Source: an uncultured Ignavibacteria bacterium
Lineage (GTDB): Bacteria > Bacteroidota > Ignavibacteria > SZUA-365
DNA length: 64,000 nucleotides
Assembly (NCBI GenBank): GCA_913061095.1
Contig: CAJXVM010000007.1
Coordinates: 150,411-214,410 of the forward strand
Direction: 5' to 3'
Part shown: piece by piece, positions 17,003-26,312 of the stretch
How positions within the stretch are numbered: position 1 is the stretch's first letter
How the letters are laid out: each line of letters starts with the position of its first letter
Position numbers and translations under genes: made by a program
Notes under the pieces: model-generated
Seen by the model: the letters and a program-made list of their open reading frames with translations, nothing else
Database searches by the model: none
Told to the model about the DNA's origin: nothing

Positions 17003-17037
17003 AAAAAAAACGCCGTGGAAATGAAACCCACGGCGTT
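17003..17037 (-). terminator. Intrinsic terminator after rplQ, abutting engB start
   Basis: A 10-bp perfect stem (17009-17018 with 17028-17037, AACGCCGTGG / CCACGGCGTT) and a 9-base loop end in eight U residues when read on the (-) strand (17003-17010). It begins 22 bases after the rplQ stop, and the U-run ends 4 bases before the engB ATG. No room is left for a separate engB promoter or a normal ribosome-binding site. Confidence 0.85.
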
Positions 17038-17058
17038 CGACACGTTATTCGGAACAGG

Positions 17059-17910
17059 TCAGGATTTCTTGTCGTCCGCTTCGTCGGAAGCCGATTCGTC
17101 CGGTGTCTCTTTCTCGTCTCCGGGGAGAACGTCCTTGACGTTTTCCTTCACGGATTCTGCGGCATCGGATGCGGCTTCTTTCGCGTCCTCGACTTTTTCT
17201 TCAACCGCGTCAGCGGCTTTGTCGGTGACCTCCTCGGCCTTATCGACGATTTCGGCAGCAGTTTCTTTCGTCGCCTCGACAGCGTCTTCAACTGCGTCGG
17301 CAGTCTGGTCAACGGCAGCCTCTGCGGCAGCGGCGACCTCACCGGCCTTTTCGGCGACTTTCTCTGCCGCGGATGCGTCCTTGTCCTCTTCAGCGGTCTC
17401 GCCCTTCTGATCTGAAGTTTCCTTTTCCGCCTTGGCTTTCCGCTCCTCGGCGGCCTTGCGCCGCTGGGCGGCTGCCTTCGAACGTGCGGCACGTTCCTTC
17501 CGCTGCTTGCTGTCCTGCGCCTCGTTGTAATCCACGAGTTCGATAACAGCCATTTCCGCACCGTCGCCCTGGCGATGACCGAGTTTCAGTACGCGGGTGT
17601 ATCCGCCGGCGCGCTTGCCGACCTTTTCGGCGACTTCGGAAAAGAGCAGCTGCACGGCCTCTTTATCGCGAATAAAGCGCGCGATTTCGCGGCGGGCATG
17701 CACATCGACCGGCTCCCCGCTTTTTTCACGGAGATACGCGTCGCGGGCGCGCGTGATCAGCGGCTCGATAATGCGGCGTGTTTCCTTGGCCTTCGCCGAC
17801 GTCGTGCGAATGCGTTTGTGTTTGATCAGCGCGGTCGAGAGCGCTGCCAGCAGCGCCTTGCGATGGCTCGCGGACCTGCTGAGTCTTCTTCCAACTTTTG
17901 CGTGTCTCAT
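17059..17910 (-). CDS. rplQ: 50S ribosomal protein L17 with long charged C-terminal extension
   Basis: 283 aa, more than twice the usual 115-130. Residues 1-118 are a normal L17 core ([20 protein letters not shown] at the start, [18 protein letters not shown] at the end), which lines the exit-tunnel side of the 50S subunit. Residues about 119-155 are Lys/Arg/Ala-rich, then 155-283 is an Ala/Glu/Lys/Asp-rich low-complexity tail with repeated AAE-, VEEA- and DKAEE-like units. It is predicted as long amphipathic helix, coiled coil or disordered. The frame is open throughout and ends at a proper terminator, so the extension looks genuine. Last gene of the alpha cluster before the terminator. Confidence 0.95.
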   Translation of the reverse strand: MRHAKVGRRLSRSASHRKALLAALSTALIKHKRIRTTSAKAKETRRIIEPLITRARDAYLREKSGEPVDVHARREIARFIRDKEAVQLLFSEVAEKVGKRAGGYTRVLKLGHRQGDGAEMAVIELVDYNEAQDSKQRKERAARSKAAAQRRKAAEERKAKAEKETSDQKGETAEEDKDASAAEKVAEKAGEVAAAAEAAVDQTADAVEDAVEATKETAAEIVDKAEEVTDKAADAVEEKVEDAKEAASDAAESVKENVKDVLPGDEKETPDESASDEADDKKS

Positions 17911-17931
17911 GGTGTTTTTCTATTCCTCAGT

Positions 17932-18933
17932 TTACTCGTCTTCCTGCGAAGAACCGTCAGAGAGATACTGTTCGACATCCATGCCGAAGTGCAACCCGAA
18001 ATCTTCCACGATCGCGCCGAGCTCGGCGAGGGACTTGCGGCCGAAGTTGCGGAACTTCAGCATTTCAGCCTCCTCACGACGGACGAGATCCGCGATCGTC
18101 TTGATATTTGCGGCTTTCAGGCAATTATGTGAGCGCACAGACAGCTCGAGATCGTCCACGGAGGTCGTAAGGATTTTGCGAACGCGTGCAGTTTCATCGT
18201 CTTCCGGCGCGCTTTCCTCCTCGTCCTTTTTGGAGATGTCGAAATTGATGAACATCTGCACGTGATCGAGCAGGATTTTCGCGGACTGCGAAAGTGCTTC
18301 CTGCGGCGAGATGGATCCGTCCGTGGTGATTTCCAGCGTCAGCTTGTCGTAGTCCGTGCTTCCGCCGACGCGTGTATTCTCGACAAGCACCTTCACATTC
18401 TTGATCGGTGTGAAAATGGCATCAATCGAAATCGTACCAATGGGCTGGTCGGGCACCTTATTCTCGTCCGCAGGCACATACCCGCGACCGCGGGAGATGC
18501 GCAGTTCGATATTGAATGCGGCCTCGGGGCCGAGGGTGCAGATATATTTATCGGGGTTGAGCACTTCGAATTCAGAGGAAGCCGCCTGGATGTCGGCAGC
18601 CGTAAAGGTGTGCGGTCCCTTGAGCGACACGTTGATCGCGGTCGCCTTGGGATTGACGGCCTTGAAGCGAACTTCCTTGAGATTGAGGATGATTTCCGAT
18701 ACATCCTCAACAACCCCGTGAATGGTGGAGAACTCGTGCATCACTTCATCGATCTTGACAGCGGTCGTAGCCAGACCGGTGAGCGACGAAAGCAGTACTC
18801 TTCTGAACGAATTGCCGATCGTTATTCCATAACCCTTTTCAAGCGGCTGGATGACAAAGCGTCCGAATGTATCGGTATACGTTGTCTCATCCAGGACGAT
18901 GCCGTCAGGCATTTGAATCGTTGTCGTAGTCAT
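17932..18933 (-). CDS. rpoA: DNA-directed RNA polymerase subunit alpha
   Basis: 333 aa. The N-terminal dimerisation/assembly domain shows the FGRFVIQPLEKGYGITIGNS motif and the RGRGYVPA loop. A linker of Ser/Glu/Asp separates it from the C-terminal domain with the helix-hairpin-helix LVRREEAEMLKFRNFGRKSL, which contacts UP elements and activators. Length is normal. It lies between rpsK and rplQ; rpsD, which usually precedes it, is missing. Confidence 0.98.
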   Translation of the reverse strand: MTTTTIQMPDGIVLDETTYTDTFGRFVIQPLEKGYGITIGNSFRRVLLSSLTGLATTAVKIDEVMHEFSTIHGVVEDVSEIILNLKEVRFKAVNPKATAINVSLKGPHTFTAADIQAASSEFEVLNPDKYICTLGPEAAFNIELRISRGRGYVPADENKVPDQPIGTISIDAIFTPIKNVKVLVENTRVGGSTDYDKLTLEITTDGSISPQEALSQSAKILLDHVQMFINFDISKKDEEESAPEDDETARVRKILTTSVDDLELSVRSHNCLKAANIKTIADLVRREEAEMLKFRNFGRKSLAELGAIVEDFGLHFGMDVEQYLSDGSSQEDE

Positions 18934-18999
18934 CTGGTAAAATGTTCTCCTGTTAAAGGGTTCTGAGTCTGGTCGTTATCCAACACGTTTCCGTCACAT

Positions 19000-19046
19000 G
19001 CACGCGCAGCTACACGCGTGCGGGAGCGCATGCGGCCAGGCATGCG
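19000..19046 (-). other. Two strong hairpins in the rpsK-rpoA spacer
   Basis: The 134-base spacer between rpsK and rpoA holds GCACGCG/CGCGTGC (19000-19006 with 19015-19021, 8-base loop) and CGCATGC/GCATGCG (19027-19033 with 19040-19046, 6-base loop). Neither is followed by a U-run. The stems sit where rpsD is found in most genomes and could be an mRNA processing, attenuation or protein-binding site. Confidence 0.55.
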
Positions 19047-19067
19047 GCATCGCCATCGCAGACGGCG

Positions 19068-19454
19068 TCAGACTCTTCTGCGTTTCGGCGGTCTGCAGCC
19101 GTTGTGCGGAATCGGTGTGACATCACGAATCGCCATGATCTCGAGACCAGCTGTCTGCAGCGCACGAATGGCTGCTTCCCGGCCCGAACCGGGGCCTTTC
19201 ACATAGACCTCGACTTTCCGGAGTCCCAGATCATACGCCTCTTTGGCGGCTGCTTCAGAGGAGGTCTGCGCAGCGTACGGCGTATTCTTCCTGGAGCCCT
19301 TGAAACCGTTCTTGCCGGCGGACGACCATGAGATGGTATTACCGTAGACGTCTGTCAGCGTAACGATCACGTTGTTGAACGTCGCCTTGATATACGCACG
19401 CCCGGTCGTGTCGACCTGAATTTTTTTCCTGGTTTTCTTTACGGCTTTAGCCAC
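19068..19454 (-). CDS. rpsK: 30S ribosomal protein S11
   Basis: 128 aa. Platform protein of the small subunit that contacts the Shine-Dalgarno helix region. The family is clear from [42 protein letters not shown] sequence and the C-terminal [12 protein letters not shown]. Start is GTG with AGGAG upstream. It follows rpsM by 38 bases. The next gene is rpoA, not rpsD. Confidence 0.98.
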   Translation of the reverse strand: MAKAVKKTRKKIQVDTTGRAYIKATFNNVIVTLTDVYGNTISWSSAGKNGFKGSRKNTPYAAQTSSEAAAKEAYDLGLRKVEVYVKGPGSGREAAIRALQTAGLEIMAIRDVTPIPHNGCRPPKRRRV

Positions 19455-19492
19455 AGTTTCTCCTGTCTATACTCTCAATTACTGACTGTCTG

Positions 19493-19873
19493 CTACTTCT
19501 TGCCGGGTGCCTTCTTCTTGCCGGCAACCGTTTTCCTGCGGCCCTTACGGGTGCGTGAATTGGTTTTGGTGCGCTGACCGCGAACGGGGAGACCCCTCCT
19601 GTGACGCAGTCCACGGTAACAGCCGATGTCCATCAGTCGCTTGATATTCATCTGCGTTTCGCTGCGCACCGCACCTTCCACCTTCATGCCCTGCACGATA
19701 CTCCGGATCGCGCTGACTTCATCATCATTGAGATCCTCGATCTTCTTGTCATGCGGGATGCCGGCTTCGTCCAGGATTTTGGCGGCTGTCGAACGACCAA
19801 TGCCGTAAATGTAGGTCAGACCGATGACGGCATGCTTCGTTCGCGGTAGATCGACTCCTGCTATACGTGCCAA
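19493..19873 (-). CDS. rpsM: 30S ribosomal protein S13
   Basis: 126 aa. Head protein of the small subunit contacting the P-site tRNA and 50S bridges. [20 protein letters not shown] at the start and [20 protein letters not shown] near the end are diagnostic. The Lys-rich tail GKKKAPGKK is normal. The start codon is TTG, preceded by a full AAGGAG site. Confidence 0.98.
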   Translation of the reverse strand: MARIAGVDLPRTKHAVIGLTYIYGIGRSTAAKILDEAGIPHDKKIEDLNDDEVSAIRSIVQGMKVEGAVRSETQMNIKRLMDIGCYRGLRHRRGLPVRGQRTKTNSRTRKGRRKTVAGKKKAPGKK

Positions 19874-19916
19874 GTGTTACTCCTTGCAGCTCGGTGATTG
19901 GTTCTGAAATCTTCGA

Positions 19917-20030
19917 TTAGCCTTGACGTTGCTTGTGCTTTGGATTCGTGCAGATGACGCGGACCACCCCCTTGCGGCGGATGATCTTGCACTTGTCACA
20001 CATTTTTTTTACTGACGCACGGACTTTCAT
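19917..20030 (-). CDS. rpmJ: 50S ribosomal protein L36 (zinc-binding form)
   Basis: 37 aa, found by reading the gap between infA and rpsM. It begins [20 protein letters not shown] and ends KHKQRQG. Cys11, Cys14, Cys27 and His32 form the zinc-binding CxxC...C...H set of the C+ paralogue. The ATG has GGAG six bases upstream. The order infA-rpmJ-rpsM is conserved across bacteria. Confidence 0.97.
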   Translation of the reverse strand: MKVRASVKKMCDKCKIIRRKGVVRVICTNPKHKQRQG

Positions 20031-20046
20031 GGGTTCTCCACGATAT

Positions 20047-20265
20047 CTATTTGTAGCGATACGTTATTCTGCCTTTGGTCAGGTCGTACGGCGACAGCTC
20101 GACAGTAACCTTGTCGCCCTGCAGGATTCTGATGAAATGCATCCGCATCTTTCCGGACACATGCGCCAGCACCTCGTGACCGTTTTCCAGTCGCACGCGG
20201 AACATGGCGTTCGGAAGTGTTTCCGTGATAACTCCGTCAACTGATATGGAACCCTGTTTAGCCAT
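20047..20265 (-). CDS. infA: Translation initiation factor IF-1
   Basis: 72 aa, the standard length. OB-fold protein that binds the 30S A site during initiation. Family sequence [20 protein letters not shown] and [19 protein letters not shown] is plain. The ATG at 20265 overlaps the end of map by eight bases, so translation is probably coupled. A longer in-frame start would lie deep inside map and adds no family sequence. Confidence 0.98.
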   Translation of the reverse strand: MAKQGSISVDGVITETLPNAMFRVRLENGHEVLAHVSGKMRMHFIRILQGDKVTVELSPYDLTKGRITYRYK

Positions 20266-21043
20266 TCTCTCGATCAAAATGATTTGTGAGCAATACTGGT
20301 CCGTCCTTCGAAATACATATCGTGTGCTCGAAATGGGCCGATGGAGATCCGTCACGAGTCCGCACCGTCCATCCGTTGGCCTCAATACGAACGCGGAAGC
20401 TGCCATAATTCACCATGGGTTCGATTGCAAGCGTCATGCCCTCTTTGAGGAGGGGACCGCTGCCCGGTCGACCGAAATTCGGTACGGGCGGCTCTTCATG
20501 CAGCTTCTTTCCGATGCCATGGCCAACGAGGTCGCGCACGACCGAAAAGCCGTTCTCTTCAACGCAGGCCTGTATCGCGGCAGAGACGTCACCGAGATGA
20601 TTGTCTACGATCGCCTTGCTGATTCCACGGTACAGCGACTCGCGGGTGACCTGCATCAATCGCAGCTTCTCGGCTTCCACCGTTCCGACGGGGTGCGTCA
20701 TGGCACCATCGCCGAAAAAACCATTCTTTTCCGTCCCGACATCGATCGACACGATCTGTCCTTCTTCGAGGACTCTGTTCGACGGAATGCCGTGTACGAC
20801 TTCATCGTCGATGGAGACGCAGAGCGTCGCGGGAAAGGCAGGGACGGAGGCACTGCCTGATCCGTATCCTTTGAATGCCGGGCGCGCTCCGTTTGCGCGG
20901 ATGAAATCTTCCGCCATGGCATCCAGATCCGACACACGCGTGCCGGGTTTCACGTGGGGCATCAGGAGGCGGTGCACATCGGATACGATCTGCGCGCTTT
21001 CGCGCATCGCCTCAATTTCCTGCTCGTTCTTTCGATGGATCAT
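20258..21043 (-). CDS. map: Methionine aminopeptidase type I
   Basis: 261 aa. Removes N-terminal Met from nascent proteins with a dinuclear metal centre. Ligand motifs are visible: [19 protein letters not shown] (two Asp), [12 protein letters not shown] (His), AIEPMV (Glu) and the HFEHT region before the last Glu. The ATG at 21043 has AAAAGGGG directly upstream; an in-frame GTG at 21055 would place that site inside the gene. It lies between secY and infA, without the adk gene found there in many bacteria. Confidence 0.97.
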   Translation of the reverse strand: MIHRKNEQEIEAMRESAQIVSDVHRLLMPHVKPGTRVSDLDAMAEDFIRANGARPAFKGYGSGSASVPAFPATLCVSIDDEVVHGIPSNRVLEEGQIVSIDVGTEKNGFFGDGAMTHPVGTVEAEKLRLMQVTRESLYRGISKAIVDNHLGDVSAAIQACVEENGFSVVRDLVGHGIGKKLHEEPPVPNFGRPGSGPLLKEGMTLAIEPMVNYGSFRVRIEANGWTVRTRDGSPSAHFEHTICISKDGPVLLTNHFDRENG

Positions 21044-21067
21044 GCCCCTTTTCACATACCTCGGCGG

Positions 21068-22408
21068 TCAGCCCCGGCCGATTCGGCCGCGGATCTTGCC
21101 GCTCTTCATGAATCCATCATAATGCCGCATCAGCATGTGCGACTCGATCTGCTGGAGCGTATCCAGCGCGACACCGACGATAATGAGCAGGCTGGTGCCG
21201 CCGAAAAACTGTGCGAAGCCTGGCGTGACGTTCATTTTCATCATGAACGTGGGGAGCACCGCAATAATCGCCAGGAAAATCGATCCCGGCAACGTGATCT
21301 TCGTCAGGATGTTGTCAATGTAATCACGCGTGTGCGCTCCGGGACGAATGCCCGGGATGAAGCCGCCCTGCTTCTTCATGTTGTCACTGACATCCTGCGG
21401 ATTGAAGGAAATCGCCGTGTAAAAATACGTGAAGAAGATGATCATCACGCCGTACACGGCTGCGTAGAAGAATGAGTCATAGCGGAAATACACCGCGAGG
21501 TTCTGCATGAATTCATTCTCGGGGAAGAACATGGTAATCGTCTCCGGAATGAACATGAGCGCCTGAGCAAAGATGATCGGCATGACGCCGGCGGTATTCA
21601 CGCGAAGCGGGATGTACTGTGTCACACCGCCGTATACTTTGCGTCCCACCACACGTTTGGCGTATTGAACCGGTATTCGTCGTGTCCCCTGCGTTACCAT
21701 GACCACACCGGCGGTGATAAACACCATGAGGATGATGATCACCAGCTGAATGATCAGGTTCTCACCGCGGGTAAACTCGCCCAACGCCGACTGCGGCAGT
21801 CGTGCTACAATGCCGATGAAAATGATCAGTGATATACCGTTTCCGATTCCGCGTTCCGTGATCTGTTCACCGATCCACATCATGAGAATGGTCGATGCGG
21901 CGATGATGATCATGGTCGAGAAGGCGAAGAACACGCCCTGCACTTCCGGCGGAACAATCGGCGCACCGCCCGGCGTGGTCAGATTCTGCAGACGGATCTG
22001 CACACCCCAGCCCTGAAGTGCCGCGATGAAAATCGTGCCGTAGCGCGTATACTGATTGATCTTTTTCCGCCCTTCCTCACCGCCTTCCTTTTGCAGCTTC
22101 TGGAAGTACGGGATCACGGCACCGAGCAACTGAAGGATAATCGATGCAGTGATATAGGGCATGATGCCGAGAGAGAAAATCGCGGCGTTGCTGAACGCAC
22201 CTCCGACGAACAGGTCGAAGAGCCCGAACAGGCCGCCGGAACCGGTCTGGGATTCCAACCAGTTGGCCAGCTCCCCGGCGTTGACACCCGGGAGCGTCAC
22301 ATGCGCGCCGAAGCGCACGATGATCAGCATGAAAAGAGTAAACAGGATCCGCTGCCGCAGCTCCTGAATCTTAAACATGTTACGAAAGCTTTCGCTGAAA
22401 CCAGCCAT
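21068..22408 (-). CDS. secY: Protein translocase subunit SecY
   Basis: 446 aa with ten predicted membrane helices. Channel of the Sec translocon in the inner membrane. Recognisable parts include RILFTLFMLIIVRFGAHVTL (TM1), the plug-side SIILQLLGAVIPYFQKLQKE, IRYAKR-like IPVQYAKRVVGRKVYGG and the cytoplasmic loop PQDVSDNMKKQGGFIPGIRP. It sits at its usual place after rplO in the spc cluster. Confidence 0.98.
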   Translation of the reverse strand: MAGFSESFRNMFKIQELRQRILFTLFMLIIVRFGAHVTLPGVNAGELANWLESQTGSGGLFGLFDLFVGGAFSNAAIFSLGIMPYITASIILQLLGAVIPYFQKLQKEGGEEGRKKINQYTRYGTIFIAALQGWGVQIRLQNLTTPGGAPIVPPEVQGVFFAFSTMIIIAASTILMMWIGEQITERGIGNGISLIIFIGIVARLPQSALGEFTRGENLIIQLVIIILMVFITAGVVMVTQGTRRIPVQYAKRVVGRKVYGGVTQYIPLRVNTAGVMPIIFAQALMFIPETITMFFPENEFMQNLAVYFRYDSFFYAAVYGVMIIFFTYFYTAISFNPQDVSDNMKKQGGFIPGIRPGAHTRDYIDNILTKITLPGSIFLAIIAVLPTFMMKMNVTPGFAQFFGGTSLLIIVGVALDTLQQIESHMLMRHYDGFMKSGKIRGRIGRG

Positions 22409-22423
22409 GTATCAACCTGTTTC

Positions 22424-22891
22424 TTACGCTGTAACTAAGGTGACGGTACCGCCGGCCGCCTCAATTTTCTCTTTTGCGGTCGCACTGCATCCATGGGCCG
22501 TAATGTCGACCTTGCTCTTCAGCTCGCCGCCGCCCAGAATCTTCACGAGCGAACGTCGCTTGGAGACGACACCCAGATTATAAAGGATCTCGGGGGTGAT
22601 CACACCGTCTGTTACCGCGCCCTTCTCGATGAGCTCCTCGATGCGCGAGACGTTGATGCCCTGATAATCCTTCCGGTTGATATTCGTAAAGCCGAACTTG
22701 GGAAGCCTGCGCTGCAGCGGCATCTGCCCGCCTTCAAAACCGGGCTTGCTCTTGTAGCCGGAGCGCGACTGTGCACCCTTGTGCCCGCGTGTGGACGTGC
22801 CACCACGTCCGCTGCCCTGTCCGCGGCCGATCCGCTTCTTCTTTTTTCTTGATCCTTCTGCGTACCGCAGATTTCCAAGATGATTTGCCAT
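22424..22891 (-). CDS. rplO: 50S ribosomal protein L15
   Basis: 155 aa. Large-subunit assembly protein. It has the Gly/Arg-rich N-terminal arm GRGQGSGRGGTSTRGHKGAQ that threads into 23S rRNA, followed by the FEGGQMPLQRRLPKFGF motif and the C-terminal globular domain. Located between rpmD and secY as expected. Confidence 0.98.
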   Translation of the reverse strand: MANHLGNLRYAEGSRKKKKRIGRGQGSGRGGTSTRGHKGAQSRSGYKSKPGFEGGQMPLQRRLPKFGFTNINRKDYQGINVSRIEELIEKGAVTDGVITPEILYNLGVVSKRRSLVKILGGGELKSKVDITAHGCSATAKEKIEAAGGTVTLVTA

Positions 22892-22923
22892 GATATATGT
22901 TCCCGTTTTCCTGTGCGTTCGTG

Positions 22924-23109
22924 TTATTCTTCCACTTCCTCGACCTTGACGAGGTGGGCGACCTTGCGGATCATCCCACGAATCTGCGGCGTGTCATTCT
23001 GCAACACGACATTGTTGGGACGCCCGAGACCGAGCGCTTCGATGGTCCGTTTCTGGTTTTCGAGGCGCTTGATGGTGCTGCGGATCTGTGTGATTTTAAG
23101 CTTCGCCAT
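22924..23109 (-). CDS. rpmD: 50S ribosomal protein L30
   Basis: 61 aa from the ATG at 23109, which gives the family start MAKLKITQIRSTIKRL and the usual length near 60. An upstream ATG at 23130 forms an ATGA overlap with the rpsE stop and would add seven residues; coupling favours it, conservation favours 23109. The motif DTPQIRGMIRKVAHLVKVEE is diagnostic. Confidence 0.95.
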   Translation of the reverse strand: MAKLKITQIRSTIKRLENQKRTIEALGLGRPNNVVLQNDTPQIRGMIRKVAHLVKVEEVEE

Positions 23110-23126
23110 TTCGCTATCCGTTGCGG

Positions 23127-23648
23127 TCATTTACTCTGAGGGGTTTGGGTGAAAACTTCCTGCATGGTCATGTTCCGGCGCTCCGCCATGCTGCGGGCGT
23201 CGACCAGGCTTTCGAGAGCATTCATGGTCGCCTTGACCACGTTATGCTGATTCGAAGTCCCGAGCGACTTGGTCAGGATGTCCTGCAGGCCGGCCGATTC
23301 CAGTACGGCGCGAACACCGCCGCCGGCGATGAGTCCCGTACCGGGTGATGCAGGGCGAAGGATGACCCTCCCGGCGCCGAATCGGCCAATGACCTCGTGC
23401 GGGATGGTTCCGTTGATGATGGGAATGCGAAGGACACGCTTGCGTGCATCCTCGACACCCTTGGAAATCGCGTCCGTGACTTCGTTGGCCTTTCCAAGGC
23501 CGATGCCCACATGACCGTTTCCGTCACCGACGACAACGATGGCGTTGAAACTGAACCGGCGTCCGCCTTTGACAACCTTTGCAACGCGCTTGATCTGGAC
23601 AAGGCGCTCTTTCAGTTCGAGCTCGCTTGCTTTAACGACTGTAGCCAA
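23127..23648 (-). CDS. rpsE: 30S ribosomal protein S5
   Basis: 173 aa. Involved in decoding accuracy and mRNA entry. It has the N-terminal double-stranded RNA-binding part ([20 protein letters not shown]) and the C-terminal domain with [19 protein letters not shown]. The start codon is TTG, preceded by a strong AAAAGGAG site. Position after rplR is conserved. Confidence 0.98.
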   Translation of the reverse strand: MATVVKASELELKERLVQIKRVAKVVKGGRRFSFNAIVVVGDGNGHVGIGLGKANEVTDAISKGVEDARKRVLRIPIINGTIPHEVIGRFGAGRVILRPASPGTGLIAGGGVRAVLESAGLQDILTKSLGTSNQHNVVKATMNALESLVDARSMAERRNMTMQEVFTQTPQSK

Positions 23649-23674
23649 GAATCACTCCTTTTGCTATCTGCTTA

Positions 23675-24049
23675 TTAAAACTGTAATCCGCCTTCACGCG
23701 CACCATCGGCAACCGCTTTGACACGACCATGGAAGAGGTAGCCGTTGCGATCGAAAACCACGGTGCTGATGTTCTTCTCCTGGGCGATCCTGGCAATTTC
23801 CTTTCCGACCAGCTTTGCCTTGTCCACCTTGCTCTCCGCGGATGCCAGGGCATCGGAAAGCGCTTTGCTGTTCGTGGATACGGTCGCGATCGAGATGTGA
23901 TTGGTATCATCGATCAGCTGGGCGTACATATGCTTCAAACTGCGGTAGACCGACAGGCGCGGCTTCTCAGTCGTGCCGTAAATCTTCTTGCGGATACGAA
24001 TCTTCCGCTTTTCCCGCGAATGATATTTCTTCACTTTCCGAATGGACAT
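23675..24049 (-). CDS. rplR: 50S ribosomal protein L18
   Basis: 124 aa. 5S rRNA-binding protein. The [20 protein letters not shown] and HMYAQLIDD segments and the C-terminal [20 protein letters not shown] mark the family. ATG start. Located between rplF and rpsE. Confidence 0.98.
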   Translation of the reverse strand: MSIRKVKKYHSREKRKIRIRKKIYGTTEKPRLSVYRSLKHMYAQLIDDTNHISIATVSTNSKALSDALASAESKVDKAKLVGKEIARIAQEKNISTVVFDRNGYLFHGRVKAVADGAREGGLQF

Positions 24050-24083
24050 GGTCTCAAGTCTCCTGCTGACAACGTCTTTTCAA

Positions 24084-24623
24084 TTACGCTTTTGCGGTCT
24101 TCCCGGCCTTGCGGCGGATGTACTCACCGGCATACTTGATGCCTTTTCCCTTATACGGCTCGGGCGGACGCACGCGGCGAATCTTCGCGGCGATCTGTCC
24201 GACAAGCTGCTTGTCAATGCCACTGACGTTCAGGGCCGTCGCGGAGGTCACCTCGAAGGTGATCCCCTCGGGCGGAATGAACGCGACCTGATGCGAGTAC
24301 CCGATATTGAGAATCAGATTCTTGCCGGAGAGTTCGGCCCTGTATCCCACGCCGACAAGCTCCAGGCCCTTCGTGAACCCGTTGGTAACGCCTGTCACCA
24401 TGTTCTGGATGTTCGCCCGCGTCGTTCCGTGCAGCGAGCGATGCGCCTTCAGGTCACTCGGACGCGTCACGGTGATCGATCCTTCCTCGACGGCGACCGC
24501 GATCTCGTTATGAATCGGCCGTGAAAGCTCTCCTTTGGGGCCCTTGACGCTCAGAATTCCATTTTCGAACGTGACCTGCACGCCGGAGGGAACCTCGATG
24601 GGATTTTTGCCTACTCTAGACAC
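24084..24623 (-). CDS. rplF: 50S ribosomal protein L6
   Basis: 179 aa, two tandem alpha/beta domains that bind 23S rRNA near the factor-binding site. [17 protein letters not shown] at the start and the C-terminal [19 protein letters not shown] are diagnostic. The start codon is GTG with AAGGAG upstream. Confidence 0.98.
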   Translation of the reverse strand: MSRVGKNPIEVPSGVQVTFENGILSVKGPKGELSRPIHNEIAVAVEEGSITVTRPSDLKAHRSLHGTTRANIQNMVTGVTNGFTKGLELVGVGYRAELSGKNLILNIGYSHQVAFIPPEGITFEVTSATALNVSGIDKQLVGQIAAKIRRVRPPEPYKGKGIKYAGEYIRRKAGKTAKA

Positions 24624-24648
24624 GTAACTACTCCTTTATCCAAATAGC

Positions 24649-25038
24649 TTACCAGATTCTGCACAGTACTTCACCACCCACATTCTCCTCACGCGCCTGC
24701 GCATCGGTCAGCAAACCCTTCGGTGTGGAAACAACCGTGATGCCGAGACCGTTGAGCGTGCGGGGAATATCCTTCGACGCCATGTAGCGTCGCAGTCCGG
24801 GCGTACTGATGCGCTCGAGTCCTTCGATGACGGACTTCCCGTCCTTGTACCGCAGATAGATGCGGACAGTGCCCTGCGGTGTGTCTTCGAGCAGGGAATA
24901 GCCGTTGATGAAATTCTGCTTGTACAGAATATCGGTCAGGCTGATTTTCATGCGGGAAGCCGGAATTTCGACTTGCTTGTGCTGCGCGCGAACGGCGTTG
25001 CGGATGCGCGTCAGATAATCTGCGATGGGATCTGTCAT
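24649..25038 (-). CDS. rpsH: 30S ribosomal protein S8
   Basis: 129 aa. Central-domain 16S rRNA-binding protein; in Escherichia coli it also represses the spc operon. MTDPIADYLTRIRNA at the start and the C-terminal GLLTDAQAREENVGGEVLC mark the family. It lies between rpsN and rplF. Confidence 0.98.
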   Translation of the reverse strand: MTDPIADYLTRIRNAVRAQHKQVEIPASRMKISLTDILYKQNFINGYSLLEDTPQGTVRIYLRYKDGKSVIEGLERISTPGLRRYMASKDIPRTLNGLGITVVSTPKGLLTDAQAREENVGGEVLCRIW

Positions 25039-25074
25039 TGTGATCTCTATTCGATGTATCCGTTGAATATCCAG

Positions 25075-25260
25075 TTACCAGCTTGCCTTGCGCACGCCGG
25101 GGATCTTGCCCTCCAGCGCGAGTTCACGGAAGCACAGACGGCAGATGCCGAATTTACGGTAATATGCGCGAGGACGACCGCATCGCTGACAGCGGTTATA
25201 GTCGCGAACGCCGAATTTGTGCTTTTTGTTGGCCTTGACAATCAGTGCTTTACGAGCCAC
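25075..25260 (-). CDS. rpsN: 30S ribosomal protein S14 type Z (zinc-binding)
   Basis: 61 aa. The short zinc form with CQRCG and CRLCF, i.e. CxxC-x12-CxxC, in the 3' domain of the 30S subunit. The usual 89-101-residue Zn-free form is not present here. Start codon GTG with AAGGA upstream. Confidence 0.98.
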   Translation of the reverse strand: MARKALIVKANKKHKFGVRDYNRCQRCGRPRAYYRKFGICRLCFRELALEGKIPGVRKASW

Positions 25261-25294
25261 GGTTCATTCCTTCTGCTGTCGTGTTCAATGATGC

Positions 25295-25927
25295 TTAAGC
25301 GACTTCTTTCTTGCGGAACGGCAGACCGAAGTGCTCCAGCAGCGCCTTGGCCTCCTCGTCGGTTTTCGCGGACGTGACAATCGTGATATCCATGCCGAAA
25401 ATCCGTGCGATCTTGTCTACGTCGATTTCGGGGAAGATGATCTGTTCCTTGACGCCGAGCGTGTAATTTCCACGACCGTCGAAGGATTTATCGGACACGC
25501 CGCGGAAGTCCCTGATGCGCGGGATCGCCGTGCTGATCAGGCGGTCGAGGAACTCGTACATGCGTGCACGGCGGAGCGTCGCACGCAGACCGATCTGCAT
25601 GCCCTCACGCAGTTTGAAGTTCGAGATACTCTTCTTCGCCTTGGTGACCACCACCTTCTGACCGACGATGGTTTCCATGTCCTCCGCAGCCTGCTCCAGG
25701 ATCTTGGCATCCTGAATAGCGTCGCCGAGTCCCATGTTCACGCTGATTTTTTCCAGCTTGGGCACTTCCATCACGCTTTTGTAGGAAAACTGCTTCATCA
25801 TCTCCGGGATGATGGTTTCCTTGTAGCGATCAAACAGGCGCAGTGCCTCGATGGGATCGTCGCCGTGTTCTTTCTGCTTCGCCGCGGATTTTGCCGCAGC
25901 GTCTTTCTGTTTTTTCTTCGATGCCAT
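25295..25927 (-). CDS. rplE: 50S ribosomal protein L5 with lysine-rich N-terminal extension
   Basis: 210 aa against a usual 179-185. The core from about residue 30 has the 5S rRNA and P-site tRNA contacts ([36 protein letters not shown]). Before it lies a 25-30-residue Lys/Ala/Gln-rich arm ([19 protein letters not shown]). The ATG at 25927 is the first sensible start; a longer in-frame start would overlap rplX. An internal ATG near residue 43 would remove conserved sequence, so the arm seems to be translated. Confidence 0.95.
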   Translation of the reverse strand: MASKKKQKDAAAKSAAKQKEHGDDPIEALRLFDRYKETIIPEMMKQFSYKSVMEVPKLEKISVNMGLGDAIQDAKILEQAAEDMETIVGQKVVVTKAKKSISNFKLREGMQIGLRATLRRARMYEFLDRLISTAIPRIRDFRGVSDKSFDGRGNYTLGVKEQIIFPEIDVDKIARIFGMDITIVTSAKTDEEAKALLEHFGLPFRKKEVA

Positions 25928-25955
25928 TGTTCTGCTGTATGACTGAGCGTAATGA

Positions 25956-26282
25956 TTATTCGATTGTTTCGCCGGTCGCGACACTGCGACGGACGTAGCG
26001 CGTCTTGCCCGTATTCTCGTCAATGATCGCGGCCTTGCCGACGCGGGTCGCCTCATTGGATTTGGGATCGAGCAGCATCACGTTGGAAACGTGAATGGGG
26101 GCTTCCTGGCGCATGATGCCACCCTGCGGGTTGTTCTGCGTCGGCTTGCGATGCCTGCTGACGAGATTGACGCCCTCAATAATGACGCGCTGTTTCTCGG
26201 GAAACACCCGAAGGACCTTGCCGGTGCGTCCCTTGGAATTCCCGGCGATGACCATGACCATATCGTTTTTCTTGATCTTCAT
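25956..26282 (-). CDS. rplX: 50S ribosomal protein L24
   Basis: 108 aa. Assembly-initiator protein near the tunnel exit. It has the KOW motif ([20 protein letters not shown]) and the [20 protein letters not shown] loop. Follows rplN by 30 bases. Confidence 0.98.
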   Translation of the reverse strand: MKIKKNDMVMVIAGNSKGRTGKVLRVFPEKQRVIIEGVNLVSRHRKPTQNNPQGGIMRQEAPIHVSNVMLLDPKSNEATRVGKAAIIDENTGKTRYVRRSVATGETIE

Positions 26283-26312
26283 TGTATATCTGCGCGTTAC
26301 GTGATGAATTGC

